A stretch of 64,000 bases of DNA, taken from NCBI GenBank assembly GCA_020852955.1, contig JADYZW010000036.1, positions 1 to 64,000 of the forward strand, read 5' to 3'. Source of the DNA: Deltaproteobacteria bacterium (GTDB lineage Bacteria > Desulfobacterota > Binatia > UTPRO1). Each line of letters starts with the position of its first letter. Positions within the stretch are counted from its first letter, which is position 1. The notes below the pieces were generated by a model. It had not been told where the DNA came from. It saw nothing but the letters and a program-made list of their open reading frames with translations, and made no database searches. The position numbers and the translations under genes were made by a program. Below are positions 44,769-52,851 of this stretch, one piece after another.

Positions 44769-45430
44769 GCGATCCGGCCGCAATGCTCGCCGCGCTCCTG
44801 GAGCGCCGTCGGCCGACGGCGTTCGCGACGTGGCTCGCCGATGCATCGGTCGCCTCCGGCGCGGCGCTTAACCGGGTCGCCTTCGAGATCGCGTTCGCGA
44901 GCGCCGGCCGGCGCTTCGGCACCGCCGCCATCGGCTCCGGAGCGACCGTCGCTGGCGCCGGCGGTCGGACGTGGTCGATCGCGGGGTGGGGCCTCGACGA
45001 GGCGGCGCGCGCGCTTCTCGTCCTCGGAGGCGTCGCCGCGCTCCCGGCCGCCGACCAGCCGGCTTTCGTCGACGGCCTCTACCGCGCCGGCGCGCTCCGC
45101 GAGCGCCAGGCCGTCCTGCGGGCGCTCGCGCTCCTCCCGGATCCGGCGCGCTTCTGCGCGATCGCGCTGGATGCCTGCCGCGCGAGCGCGCAACCCGTCT
45201 TCGAGGCGATCGCCTGCGAGAACCCGTATCCGGCGGCGTGGTTCGCCGAGCCGAGCTTCAATCAGATGGCGCTGAAGGCGGTCTTCACGGGCGTCGCCGT
45301 CGCCCGCATCCTCGACCTCGAGACGCGGCGAACCGCCGACCTCGCGCGCATGGCGGCCGACTACGCCGCCGAACGCCGCGCCGCGGGTCGTCCGGTTCCG
45401 ACCGATCTCGCGTTGCTCGCCGCGCCATGA
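44765..45430 (+). CDS. eboA: EboA domain-containing protein
   Basis: A 221-residue EboA protein, cytoplasmic, of unknown biochemical function. The diagnostic C-terminal block is ENPYPAAWFAEPSFNQMALKAVFTGVAVARILDLETRR, followed by LARMAADYAAERRAAGR. The N-terminal half is helical and Ala-rich. GTG start at 44765 overlaps the HIT gene by 4 bp and its stop overlaps eboB by 4 bp. In known ebo clusters eboA is the marker gene found with a TatD hydrolase, a UbiA transferase, a DHQ-synthase-like cyclase, a TIM-barrel isomerase-like protein and an alkaline-phosphatase-fold enzyme; all five are found within the next 6.5 kb. Confidence 0.92.
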   Translation: MSDPAAMLAALLERRRPTAFATWLADASVASGAALNRVAFEIAFASAGRRFGTAAIGSGATVAGAGGRTWSIAGWGLDEAARALLVLGGVAALPAADQPAFVDGLYRAGALRERQAVLRALALLPDPARFCAIALDACRASAQPVFEAIACENPYPAAWFAEPSFNQMALKAVFTGVAVARILDLETRRTADLARMAADYAAERRAAGRPVPTDLALLAAP

Positions 45431-46275
45431 AGCTCTTCGACCCGCACATCCACATGACGTCGCGCACCACCGCCGACTACGAGGCGATGGCCGCGGCGGG
45501 CATCGCCGCCGTTATCGAGCCCGCGTTCTGGCTCGGGCAACCCCGCACCCACGTCGGCTCCTTCGAGGACTACTTCGCCTCGCTCGTTGGCTGGGAGCCG
45601 TTTCGCGCGAGCCAGTTCGGGATCCGTCATTTCTGCACGATCGCCTTGAACCCGAAGGAGGCGAACGACGAGCGGCTGGCGGCGGGGGTGGTGGCGCTCC
45701 TGCCGCGCTACCTCGCGAAGGACGGCGTCGTCGCCGTCGGTGAGGTGGGATACGACGAGCAGACGCCGATCGAGGACCGCTGGTTCGCCGAACAGCTCGC
45801 GCTCGCCCGCCGCTTCGGCCTCCCGGCGCTCGTCCACACGCCCCATCGGGACAAGAAGCGCGGCACCGAGCGCAGCCTGGCGCTCGTTCGGGAGGTCGGC
45901 TTTCCCGAGGAGCGCGTCCTCATCGACCACAACAACGAGGAGACGCTCCCGCTCGTGCTCCGCACCGGCTGCTGGGCGGGGCACTCCATCTATCCGAACA
46001 GCAAGATGGACGAGCCGCGCATGGCGGCCCTGGTACGGCAGTACGGCAGCGAGCGCATCCTGATCAACAGCGCCGCCGACTGGGGCATCAGCGACCCGCT
46101 CAAAGTGCCGAAAACGGTGGCGGTCATGCGCGCGCAGGGCATCGCCGAGGACACCATCGAGGCGATCGCGTGGCGGAACCCGGTGGCGTTCTTCGCGCAG
46201 AGCGGCCGGCTCGTCCTCGACGACGCCGGCGGCCCGCCGGACGCGTTCGCCGGAAACACCGTCCGCCGCGGCTGA
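45427..46275 (+). CDS. eboB: TatD-like metal-dependent hydrolase EboB
   Basis: A 282-residue TIM-barrel hydrolase of the TatD/amidohydrolase group: MKLFDPHIHMTSRT (HxH metal ligands), VIEPAFWLGQPRTHVGSFEDYF, VVAVGEVGYDEQTP (metal Glu), ALVHTPHRDKKRGTERSL (His) and ERVLIDHNNEETLPLVL, WAGHSIYPNSKMDEPRM. These last two blocks are specific to EboB rather than general TatD DNases. The substrate is unknown. It overlaps eboA by 4 bp; eboF follows after 22 bp. Confidence 0.92.
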   Translation: MKLFDPHIHMTSRTTADYEAMAAAGIAAVIEPAFWLGQPRTHVGSFEDYFASLVGWEPFRASQFGIRHFCTIALNPKEANDERLAAGVVALLPRYLAKDGVVAVGEVGYDEQTPIEDRWFAEQLALARRFGLPALVHTPHRDKKRGTERSLALVREVGFPEERVLIDHNNEETLPLVLRTGCWAGHSIYPNSKMDEPRMAALVRQYGSERILINSAADWGISDPLKVPKTVAVMRAQGIAEDTIEAIAWRNPVAFFAQSGRLVLDDAGGPPDAFAGNTVRRG

Positions 46276-46297
46276 GGCGGGGGAGCATTCGGCGCGC

Positions 46298-47680
46298 ATG
46301 CACCGTACGGTCGTTCTGAACGTCGTCGGCCTGACGCCGTCGCTGCTCGGCGACGCCGTCCCGAACCTCACGACGTTCGCGGCCGGGGGACGCATGCGGC
46401 CGCTCGCGACCGTGCTCCCGGCGGTCACATGCACGGTGCAGTCGAGCATGGTGACGGGCACGTTGCCGCGTACGCACGGCGCCGTCGCGAACGGCTGGTA
46501 CTTCCGCGACCTCGCCGAGATCTGGTTCTGGCGGCAATCGAACCACCTCGTGGCGGGGGAGAAGATCTGGGAGGCAGGGGCGCGGCGGGATCCCGCCTTC
46601 ACCTGCGCCAAACTCTTCTGGTGGTACAACATGTACAGCAGCGCGACGTGGTCGGTGACGCCGCGCCCGCTCTATCCCGCCGACGGCCGCAAGCTCCCCG
46701 ACGTCTACAGCACGCCGATCGAGCTCCGCGACGAGCTGCAGGCGAAGCTCGGGCCCTTTCCCCTGTTCACGTTCTGGGGACCCGGGACCGACATCGGCGC
46801 GACGAGATGGATCGCCGACTGCGCCCGCCACGTCTACGATACGCGCCGGCCAACCCTCACGCTCGTCTACCTGCCGCACCTCGACTACGTGCTGCAGCGC
46901 CTCGGTCCGCAGGATCCGCGGCTCGCGAAGGATCTCGGCGAGATCGACGCGGTCTGCGGCGAGCTCATCGAGCATGTCCGGCGCGACGGCGCGCGCGTGA
47001 TCGTGCTCTCCGAGTACGGCATCACTCCGGTGCGCGGCGCGATCCACCTGAACCGCGCGCTCCGCGAAGCGGGGCTGGTGGCGCTCAAGACCGAGCTCGG
47101 TCGCGACATGCTCGACCCCGGCGCGTCGGAGGCCTTCGCGGTCGCGGACCACCAGCTTGCCCACGTCTACGTCCGGCGTCCGGAACGCATCCCCGAGGTG
47201 CGGCGGCTCCTGGCGGATCTCGACGGCGTGGAGCGAGTGCTCGACGCCGACGGCAAGCGTGCCGCCGGCCTCGACCACCCGCGCTCCGGCGAGCTCGTCG
47301 CCGTGTCGGCGGCCGATCGCTGGTTCAGCTACTACTTCTGGCTCGACGACGCCCGCGCCCCCGACTACGCGCGCACCGTCGACATCCATCGCAAGCCCGG
47401 GTACGACCCCGTCGAGCTCTTCCTCGATCCGTCGCTCTGGCTGCCGCAGCTGAGGATCGGGTGGACGCTCGCGAAGAAGGCGGCGGGCTTCCGCTCCCTG
47501 ATGGACGTGATCCCGCTCGACGCGACGCTCGTGCGCGGATCGCACGGGCGCCCGACCGACGATCCCTCCACCGGGCCGCTCGTGATGACGAGCGAGCCGG
47601 ACCTCCTTCCCGACCGCCCACACGCGACCGACGTGAAGGACGTCGTCCTGCGCCACGTCTTCGGACCCGGCACGGCGTAG
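46298..47680 (+). CDS. eboF: Alkaline-phosphatase-superfamily protein of the ebo cluster (EboF-type)
   Basis: A 460-residue alkaline phosphatase/nucleotide pyrophosphatase-fold protein without signal peptide. N-terminus TVVLNVVGLTPSLLGDAVPNL (a GLT in place of the first metal Asp motif), nucleophile region LPAVTCTVQSSMVTGTLPRTHG with Thr, VYLPHLDYVLQRLGPQDPR (Asp), VIVLSEYGITPV (in place of DHG) and the C-terminal IHRKPGYDPVELFLDP and LVRGSHGRP (His). These blocks match the nucleotide-phosphodiesterase-like protein found in ebo clusters. It closes the plus-strand arm and faces the minus-strand arm 22 bp away. Confidence 0.87.
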   Translation: MHRTVVLNVVGLTPSLLGDAVPNLTTFAAGGRMRPLATVLPAVTCTVQSSMVTGTLPRTHGAVANGWYFRDLAEIWFWRQSNHLVAGEKIWEAGARRDPAFTCAKLFWWYNMYSSATWSVTPRPLYPADGRKLPDVYSTPIELRDELQAKLGPFPLFTFWGPGTDIGATRWIADCARHVYDTRRPTLTLVYLPHLDYVLQRLGPQDPRLAKDLGEIDAVCGELIEHVRRDGARVIVLSEYGITPVRGAIHLNRALREAGLVALKTELGRDMLDPGASEAFAVADHQLAHVYVRRPERIPEVRRLLADLDGVERVLDADGKRAAGLDHPRSGELVAVSAADRWFSYYFWLDDARAPDYARTVDIHRKPGYDPVELFLDPSLWLPQLRIGWTLAKKAAGFRSLMDVIPLDATLVRGSHGRPTDDPSTGPLVMTSEPDLLPDRPHATDVKDVVLRHVFGPGTA

Positions 47681-47702
47681 CGACGCGCCGCCCCCTCCGA
47701 GA

Positions 47703-48194
47703 CTACCCCCCGGCCCGGGGCTCGCGCGCCAAGGCCGCGGCGAGAACGCGGCCGAGCGCCATCAGCCGGGCGGCCTCGTCGTCCGTGATCGCGCGCTCAT
47801 GCATCCAGCCGATGCCGAGCGTGCCGACGACGCGCGCACCGTCGAGGATCGGAACGCAGAGCGACCCGCCGGCGCCCGTCGCCCGCGCGCCCGGCCGCGC
47901 CACGCCGCTCGTGTCCGTCTGCAGGTTGCAGAGCGTCACCGGCTGCGCCGTCCGGGCGGCTTCGCCCGCGATGCCCTTGCCGAGCGGGATCCGGCGGCTC
48001 GCAGCGAGCACGGGCGCGGGAAGCCCGGGGCTCGCAGCCACGAGATGGAGATGGTCGTCAGGACCGAGGCAATGGATCGTGCCGAGCGCCGCGGCGAAGG
48101 CGTCCTGGATGGCGCGAAGCGCCGCGCCGAAACCCTCGGCGTCGGCAGCGTCCGCGCACGTGGCCCGGAGTCGTCGTTCGAGATCGTCGAGCAT
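47703..48194 (-). CDS. Small GAF-domain protein at the end of the eboDEC arm
   Basis: A 163-residue single GAF domain: FAAALGTIHCLGPDDHLHLVAAS, IPLGKGIAGEAARTAQPVTLCNL, SLCVPILDGARVVGTLGIGWM, then ITDDEAARLMALGRVLAAALA. It contains four Cys, some near the binding pocket (TLCNL, SLCVP), but not the clear triplet of methionine sulfoxide reductases. A sensor or redox/ligand-binding role is possible; no output domain is present. It lies 23 bp downstream of eboC on the same strand, so it is probably co-transcribed with eboD-eboE-eboC. It is not part of the known six-gene ebo set. Confidence 0.83.
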   Translation of the reverse strand: MLDDLERRLRATCADAADAEGFGAALRAIQDAFAAALGTIHCLGPDDHLHLVAASPGLPAPVLAASRRIPLGKGIAGEAARTAQPVTLCNLQTDTSGVARPGARATGAGGSLCVPILDGARVVGTLGIGWMHERAITDDEAARLMALGRVLAAALAREPRAGG

Positions 48195-48217
48195 GCGTCT
48201 GGCTATCACGTTCGCCG

Positions 48218-48931
48218 TCAGGTGCCAGACACCCAGCGTTGCCCGGCGACCGTGAGGGCGAAGGCGCCGACGCACCCCGCCGCCACCTCGAGCTGCCCCG
48301 TGCTCGCGACCGCGAGGCCGTCCACGAGCGAGATGCCGGCGATCAAGCGCGCGACGAGCGCCGGTCGCGCGCCGAGCGTCGGATGACGCGCGACGATGGT
48401 GAGGCCGATCAGGTACGCGAGCAGGGCGGTTGCCCACCCGAGCACCGCGATCCCGACTGTGCCCGTGAGCGTCGCCGCCGTCGTCACGTAGACGAGCACC
48501 CGACAGCCTCCCATGAGCAGCGGCGCCAGCGGATTGTCCTTGTGCCACACGTCGTAGAGCAGGATCGCGGCGGCGAGCACTCCGGCGGCGGCGACGCCCG
48601 GCAGCGCCGCCCCGCGCGCCGCCGCTCCGGTGGCGGCGATGATGGCAAGCCCCGCCGCGAGGAGCGCACATCCCGCGCCGAACACCTCCCGCGCCGAGAC
48701 CAGACCTGCCGGGATCGGACGCTCCGGACGCTCGCGGGCATCGCACTCGCGGTCGAAGGCGTCGTTCAGGAACATGCCGGCGACGTAAAGGACGGAGCAG
48801 GCGACGGCGACGGCGCCGGTCGCCATGCTCGCAAGCGGCAACCCCGCGAGCGCCGCCGCGGCGACGACGTTCGTCCAGACCGTCGGCAGGTTCGAGACCC
48901 GACCGAGCCTGAGCGCCACGGCGAACGTCAT
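48218..48931 (-). CDS. eboC: UbiA-like prenyltransferase EboC
   Basis: A 237-residue integral membrane prenyltransferase with about 7-8 helices. The first Asp-rich motif is NDAFDRECDARERPERPIPAG (binds Mg-diphosphate), and the second region YDVWHKDNPLAPLLMGGCR carries the DxxxD-like pair. N-terminus LRLGRVSNLPTVWTNVVAAAALAG is typical of EboC and UbiA. It is shorter than UbiA/MenA (~290). The acceptor is unknown. Its start overlaps eboE by 4 bp. Confidence 0.9.
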   Translation of the reverse strand: MTFAVALRLGRVSNLPTVWTNVVAAAALAGLPLASMATGAVAVACSVLYVAGMFLNDAFDRECDARERPERPIPAGLVSAREVFGAGCALLAAGLAIIAATGAAARGAALPGVAAAGVLAAAILLYDVWHKDNPLAPLLMGGCRVLVYVTTAATLTGTVGIAVLGWATALLAYLIGLTIVARHPTLGARPALVARLIAGISLVDGLAVASTGQLEVAAGCVGAFALTVAGQRWVSGT

Positions 48932-50142
48932 GCCCCGAGGCGATCCATGGTCCAGCGCAGCTCGCGTGCGACCGCCGCCGCGACCGGCTCATCGCGGAAG
49001 CGCGCGGGCAGCACGTCCCAGGTGTAGGTCTCGACCTCGAGATGTCCCGCGTAGCCGTCGGCGGCGAGGCGCCGCAGGAGCGCCGCGGTCCACGGCTGCG
49101 TGCTGCGGAGCGCTCCCAGGTCCTCGCGAAAGAGCGGCACGTGGAAATGGACCCGCCACTCGCGGAGGCTCCGATCCCCCAACGCCGCGGCGAGGGCGTC
49201 GGGCAGGTCGACGAACCGGCGGAGCGCGCCGCCGCGCCGCTCGACGACCTGGTGCAGGTACACGTCGTCGGCGAATGCCGCGAGCGCGGCGCGCGTGGTC
49301 GCGTCCCCGTCCCCCCCGAGCGTCGCCGCCATCCCGGCGCTGACCTGCACCTTCACGAGGTCGATCTCCGCCGCGCGCAGCCGAGCGAGCGCCGCCTCGG
49401 GCTCGGCGAAGCCGACCGCCATGTGGCAGGCGTCGAAGCAGAGACCGAGGTGCCGGCGCAGGAGACCGGCACAGGCCGCCGGCGTCCGCCCCGTGTGCGC
49501 GGCGAGACGAATCGCCGCCGCCGCCGTCCAGAGATGCGCGTGAAAGAACTCGACGGCGTCCTCGACCGTCTCCAGGAGGCACCACGGCTCGGGCTCGAGG
49601 GCGAGCCGCACGCAGCGTCCGGTCTCGCTCTCGAGGGCGGCGAGATGCGCGGCATGCCGCAGGAGACCCTCGGCGACCGCAGCGCGCGCCGCCGCCCCGG
49701 CGGCGTTCGGCCGAAACGCCCCGGGAACCGAGCTGACACTGCCATAGCCGCCGTGGTCCTCCGGCAGGAGCGCCGCCAGGAGCGTCGCCAGCCGGCCCGA
49801 GTACGCGACGCGGCGGGCGTCACGCCAGTCCGGCTCGTAGACCCGCTCTTTCACGCGCGCCCCATGGAACGCTCCGTAGGGGAATCCGTTGATCGTGAAC
49901 ACGTACATCCCCTCGGCGGCGAGCCACGCTCCGAGCTCCGCGCGGGCCGCCGGCGCCGCGAGCGCTTCCGCGGCCGCCGCCGAGAGGCGGAGTCCGACGC
50001 CGAAGGGGCCGTCGGGCGCGAGGATGCGCTTCACCGCGGCGACGTGGCTCGCCAGGTTCTCACGCACCTCCGGCCAGGTCTCGCCGGGATGGACGTTGGT
50101 GCAGTAGGTGAGATGGGGCTCGCCGGCGATGGCGAGCTTCAC
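48928..50142 (-). CDS. eboE: TIM-barrel xylose isomerase-like protein EboE
   Basis: A 404-residue sugar phosphate isomerase/epimerase-like (AP endonuclease 2 fold) protein. Conserved blocks: YCTNVHPGETWPEVRENLASHVAAVKRIL, GMYVFTINGFPYGAFHGARVKERVYEPDW (the EboE-type core), RLALEPEPWCLLETVEDAVEFF (metal Glu), LGLCFDACHMAVGFAEP (Asp/His), LREWRVHFHVPLF and GHLEVETYTWDVLP. These fit a metal-dependent isomerase site. The GTG at 50142 overlaps eboD by 4 bp and it overlaps eboC by 4 bp. Substrate unknown; in ebo clusters it is thought to act on the product of EboD (inference). Confidence 0.91.
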   Translation of the reverse strand: MKLAIAGEPHLTYCTNVHPGETWPEVRENLASHVAAVKRILAPDGPFGVGLRLSAAAAEALAAPAARAELGAWLAAEGMYVFTINGFPYGAFHGARVKERVYEPDWRDARRVAYSGRLATLLAALLPEDHGGYGSVSSVPGAFRPNAAGAAARAAVAEGLLRHAAHLAALESETGRCVRLALEPEPWCLLETVEDAVEFFHAHLWTAAAAIRLAAHTGRTPAACAGLLRRHLGLCFDACHMAVGFAEPEAALARLRAAEIDLVKVQVSAGMAATLGGDGDATTRAALAAFADDVYLHQVVERRGGALRRFVDLPDALAAALGDRSLREWRVHFHVPLFREDLGALRSTQPWTAALLRRLAADGYAGHLEVETYTWDVLPARFRDEPVAAAVARELRWTMDRLGA

Positions 50143-51305
50143 GAGGCGGGCGCTCCGTACGCCAACCCGTCCACCGCGCGCATGATCACGTCCTCGCGCA
50201 TCTCGTGCACCTCGACGCCGCGGCCGATCTCTGTGAGGAGCGTAATCGTGAGCTCGCCGCCGAGATGCTCGCGAAACTCCGCGAGGCCGTCGAGAAAGCG
50301 CGGGCGCTCGTCCGCGCCGCACAGGCGAAGCGCCGCGTCGTAGGTCGGGAGGCCGAGAGCGCGGAGCAGCCTCACGATGCGGTCGCGCCCCCCCGCCGCC
50401 AGCATCCCGACCTCGGCGGCGTAACAGGCGTCGAGCGCCATGCCGATCGCGACCGCTTCCCCATGCCGCAGGCGATGGGCGGTCAGCATCTCGAGCTTGT
50501 GCGCCGCCCAGTGCCCGAAATCGAGCGGGCGGGCGCTGCCGAGCTCGAAGGGATCCCCCGCGCCGGCGATGTGCGCCAAGTGGAGGAGGGCGCTCCGCTC
50601 GACGAGCGCCGCGACGCGATCGGGGTGGCCGCCCGCGAGTTCATCGGCGCAGGCCTCCAGCCACGCGAAGAACCCGGCGTCGCGCACGACCGCCACCTTC
50701 ACGGCCTCCGCCATGCCCGCGGCGACGTCGCGCCGCTCGAGGCTGGCGAGCCACTCCCGGTCGTTCAGCACCGCGAAGGGCGGAGTGAAGGTCCCGAGGA
50801 AGTTCTTGCTGCCGAAGGCGTTGACCGCGTTCTTCACGTTGATCCCCGAATCCGCCTGCGCGAGCACCGTGGTCGGGAGACGTACGATCCGCACTCCGCG
50901 GTGCGCCGTGGCCGCCGCGTACCCGGCCATGTCGAGCACCGCGCCGCCGCCGATCACCACGACGACGCTCTGGCGGTCGAGAGCGAGGGCGTGCAGGTGC
51001 GCGTGCAGGCGCGCGAGCTCTTCGGGTTCGTTCTTGACACGCTCACCGCCGCCGACGACCAGGGGCTCCCCCGCAAGCGTCAGCCGCTCGCCATGCGCGG
51101 CGACGTACGCTTGGACGCGCGCCGCGACGCCGCGCCACGCTCGCGCGACGCCGTCGTCGATCACCACGAGCAGGCGATGCCGCCGCTCCGGCTCGCGCCG
51201 CGTGATCGCGTCCACGAGATCGCCGTTCGCCGCCGAGAGCACGTCCCGCGTGAAGTAGACGGGGTAGTCGAACGGCACGGTGATCCGCTGCCAATGCGGG
51301 GACAT
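50139..51305 (-). CDS. eboD: Sugar phosphate cyclase, 3-dehydroquinate synthase-like EboD
   Basis: A 388-residue DHQ-synthase-fold cyclase. NAD site VVIGGGAVLDMAGYAAATAHRG; LPTTVLAQADSGINVKNAVNAFGSKNFLGTF with both catalytic Lys. The metal ligands are kept: Glu in GMAEAVKVAVV, His in LDFGHWAAHKLE and His in RHGEAVAIGMAL. It differs from true AroB: the helix carrying the catalytic Lys before the His site (KAxVVxxDE in AroB) reads LLHLAHIAGAGDPFELG, and HTxGHA is HWAAHK. So it is an EboD-type cyclase and unlikely to be the housekeeping DHQ synthase. First gene of the minus-strand arm; divergent from the AAA gene. Confidence 0.92.
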   Translation of the reverse strand: MSPHWQRITVPFDYPVYFTRDVLSAANGDLVDAITRREPERRHRLLVVIDDGVARAWRGVAARVQAYVAAHGERLTLAGEPLVVGGGERVKNEPEELARLHAHLHALALDRQSVVVVIGGGAVLDMAGYAAATAHRGVRIVRLPTTVLAQADSGINVKNAVNAFGSKNFLGTFTPPFAVLNDREWLASLERRDVAAGMAEAVKVAVVRDAGFFAWLEACADELAGGHPDRVAALVERSALLHLAHIAGAGDPFELGSARPLDFGHWAAHKLEMLTAHRLRHGEAVAIGMALDACYAAEVGMLAAGGRDRIVRLLRALGLPTYDAALRLCGADERPRFLDGLAEFREHLGGELTITLLTEIGRGVEVHEMREDVIMRAVDGLAYGAPAS

Positions 51306-51387
51306 GCGTCGAGCATTCTTGCAATGGTCCGGAGAGCCAGCAAGGCCCGTTTCGCGCGGGCGCGGCCCGGCGCGCGCGGAGATTCGA

Positions 51388-51417
51388 TTTACTCTGCGGA
51401 GACGCCGCGCGTATAAT
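51388..51417 (+). promoter_or_regulatory. Sigma70-like promoter for the AAA/VWA operon
   Basis: A perfect -10 TATAAT (51412-51417) lies 18 bp after TTTACT (51388-51393; 4 of 6 to TTGACA). This AT-rich stretch stands out in very GC-rich DNA. The predicted start of transcription, near 51424, would give a short leader before the Shine-Dalgarno GGAGGA (51437-51442) and the ATG at 51451. It also lies in the 145-bp divergent region with eboD. Confidence 0.65.
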
Positions 51418-51450
51418 GCGCGCGCCTTTTCGGCCCGGAGGACATGGTTG

Positions 51451-52848
51451 ATGGAGCAGGCGCGTACGGTCGGTGAGCTGAGGCGGGCGGGATATCGATC
51501 CGTCTCCGTGCGCGAGGAGATGCGCCGCAACCTCCTCGCGAAGCTGGCCGCCGGCGAGCCCATCCTGCACGGCATCGTCGGCTATGACGATTCCGTCGTC
51601 CCGGAGATCGAGAACGCGATCCTCGCAGGCCACCACATCGTCTTCCTCGGCGAGCGCGGCCAGGGCAAGTCGCGCATCATGCGAGGGCTGCTGGCGCTCC
51701 TCGACGTCGAGATCCCGGCCGTCGCGGGTTGCGAGATCAACGACGACCCGCTCGCGCCGATCTGCAGCGCCTGCCGGCAGCGCGCCGCCGCCGAGGGGGA
51801 GGCGCTGCCGATCGTGTGGCTGCCGCGGGACCGGCGCTACGGCGAGAAGCTCGCGACCCCGGACGTTTCGATGGCGGATCTGATCGGCGAGATCGACCCC
51901 ATCAAAGTGGCCGAGGGACGCTACCTGGCCAACGAGGAGACTATCCACTACGGCCTCGTGCCGCGCACGCACCGGGGCATCTTCGCCATCAACGAGCTCC
52001 CCGACCTCACCGAGAAGATCCAGGTCGGCCTCTTCAACGTGATGGAGGAGAAGGACGTCCAGATCAAAGGCTACAAGATCCGCCTACCGCTCGACGTGGT
52101 GATCATCGCGAGCGCGAACCCCGAAGACTACACGAGCCGGGGCCGGATCATCACGCCGCTGAAGGACCGCTTCGACGCCCAGATCCGCACCCATTACCCG
52201 GCCCGCATCGAGGACGAGATCGCCATCCTGGAGCAGGAGGTTCCGGCGCGGCCGCGAGCGGGACGCGAGGTGCGCGTCCCGGGCTTCATCAAGGAGCTGC
52301 TCGCGCAGATCACGATGGAGGCGCGCGAGTCGAACGAGATCAATCAGGCATCGGGCGTGAGCGTCCGCGTGACCATCAACAACTACGAGAGCGTCATCGC
52401 GAACGCCGAGAAGCGCGCCGTCCGCTGCGGCGAGCGCGAGATCGTCCCGCGGCTCACCGACCTGCACGCCGTGCTCTCCTCGACCGCCGGCAAGATCGAG
52501 CTCGAGTACGCGGGCGAGGAGAAGAAGGCGAGCGACCTGATCGATCGGCTCACCCATCGGGCGGTCCTCAAAGTCTTCGATCGGTTCCTGTCGGTGGAGG
52601 GCTTGAAGCAGGTCGTCGACTACTTCGAGGGCGGGGGAGGGGTCGAGGTATCCGACCGGCTGCCCGCCGCCGACTACCTCGACGGCATCCGCGGCATCCC
52701 GGGGCTGCGCGAAGCGATCACCGCGCTCGGACCGTTCGAGAGCCCCGCGCTCATGGCGGCGGCGAGCGAGCTCATCCTCGAGGGGCTCCACGTGCACCGC
52801 AAGCTCAACAAAGAGCGTGCCGGCGGACGGACGGTCTACAAGAGCTGA
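51451..52848 (+). CDS. AAA+ ATPase (ChlI/MoxR-like) paired with a VWA protein
   Basis: A 465-residue AAA+ protein resembling the magnesium chelatase I / MoxR group. Walker A is IVFLGERGQGKSRIM; Walker B region RGIFAINELPDLTEKIQVGLFNVMEEKDV has Asn-Glu instead of Asp-Glu; sensor 1 VIIASANPEDYTSRGRIITPLKDRF. A CEINDDPLAPICSACRQR segment carries two or three Cys and may bind zinc. The C-terminal part is helical lid plus extension. Such ATPases act with VWA partners as chaperone-like remodelers or metal-insertion factors; the target is unknown. ATG has GGAGGA 9-14 bp upstream. Confidence 0.87.
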   Translation: MEQARTVGELRRAGYRSVSVREEMRRNLLAKLAAGEPILHGIVGYDDSVVPEIENAILAGHHIVFLGERGQGKSRIMRGLLALLDVEIPAVAGCEINDDPLAPICSACRQRAAAEGEALPIVWLPRDRRYGEKLATPDVSMADLIGEIDPIKVAEGRYLANEETIHYGLVPRTHRGIFAINELPDLTEKIQVGLFNVMEEKDVQIKGYKIRLPLDVVIIASANPEDYTSRGRIITPLKDRFDAQIRTHYPARIEDEIAILEQEVPARPRAGREVRVPGFIKELLAQITMEARESNEINQASGVSVRVTINNYESVIANAEKRAVRCGEREIVPRLTDLHAVLSSTAGKIELEYAGEEKKASDLIDRLTHRAVLKVFDRFLSVEGLKQVVDYFEGGGGVEVSDRLPAADYLDGIRGIPGLREAITALGPFESPALMAAASELILEGLHVHRKLNKERAGGRTVYKS

Positions 52849-52851
52849 CGC

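Noticed and set aside
47681-47702. Terminator between the convergent ebo arms
   Set aside because: The 22-bp gap contains no inverted repeat or U-tract; termination must occur inside the opposite genes or by another mechanism.
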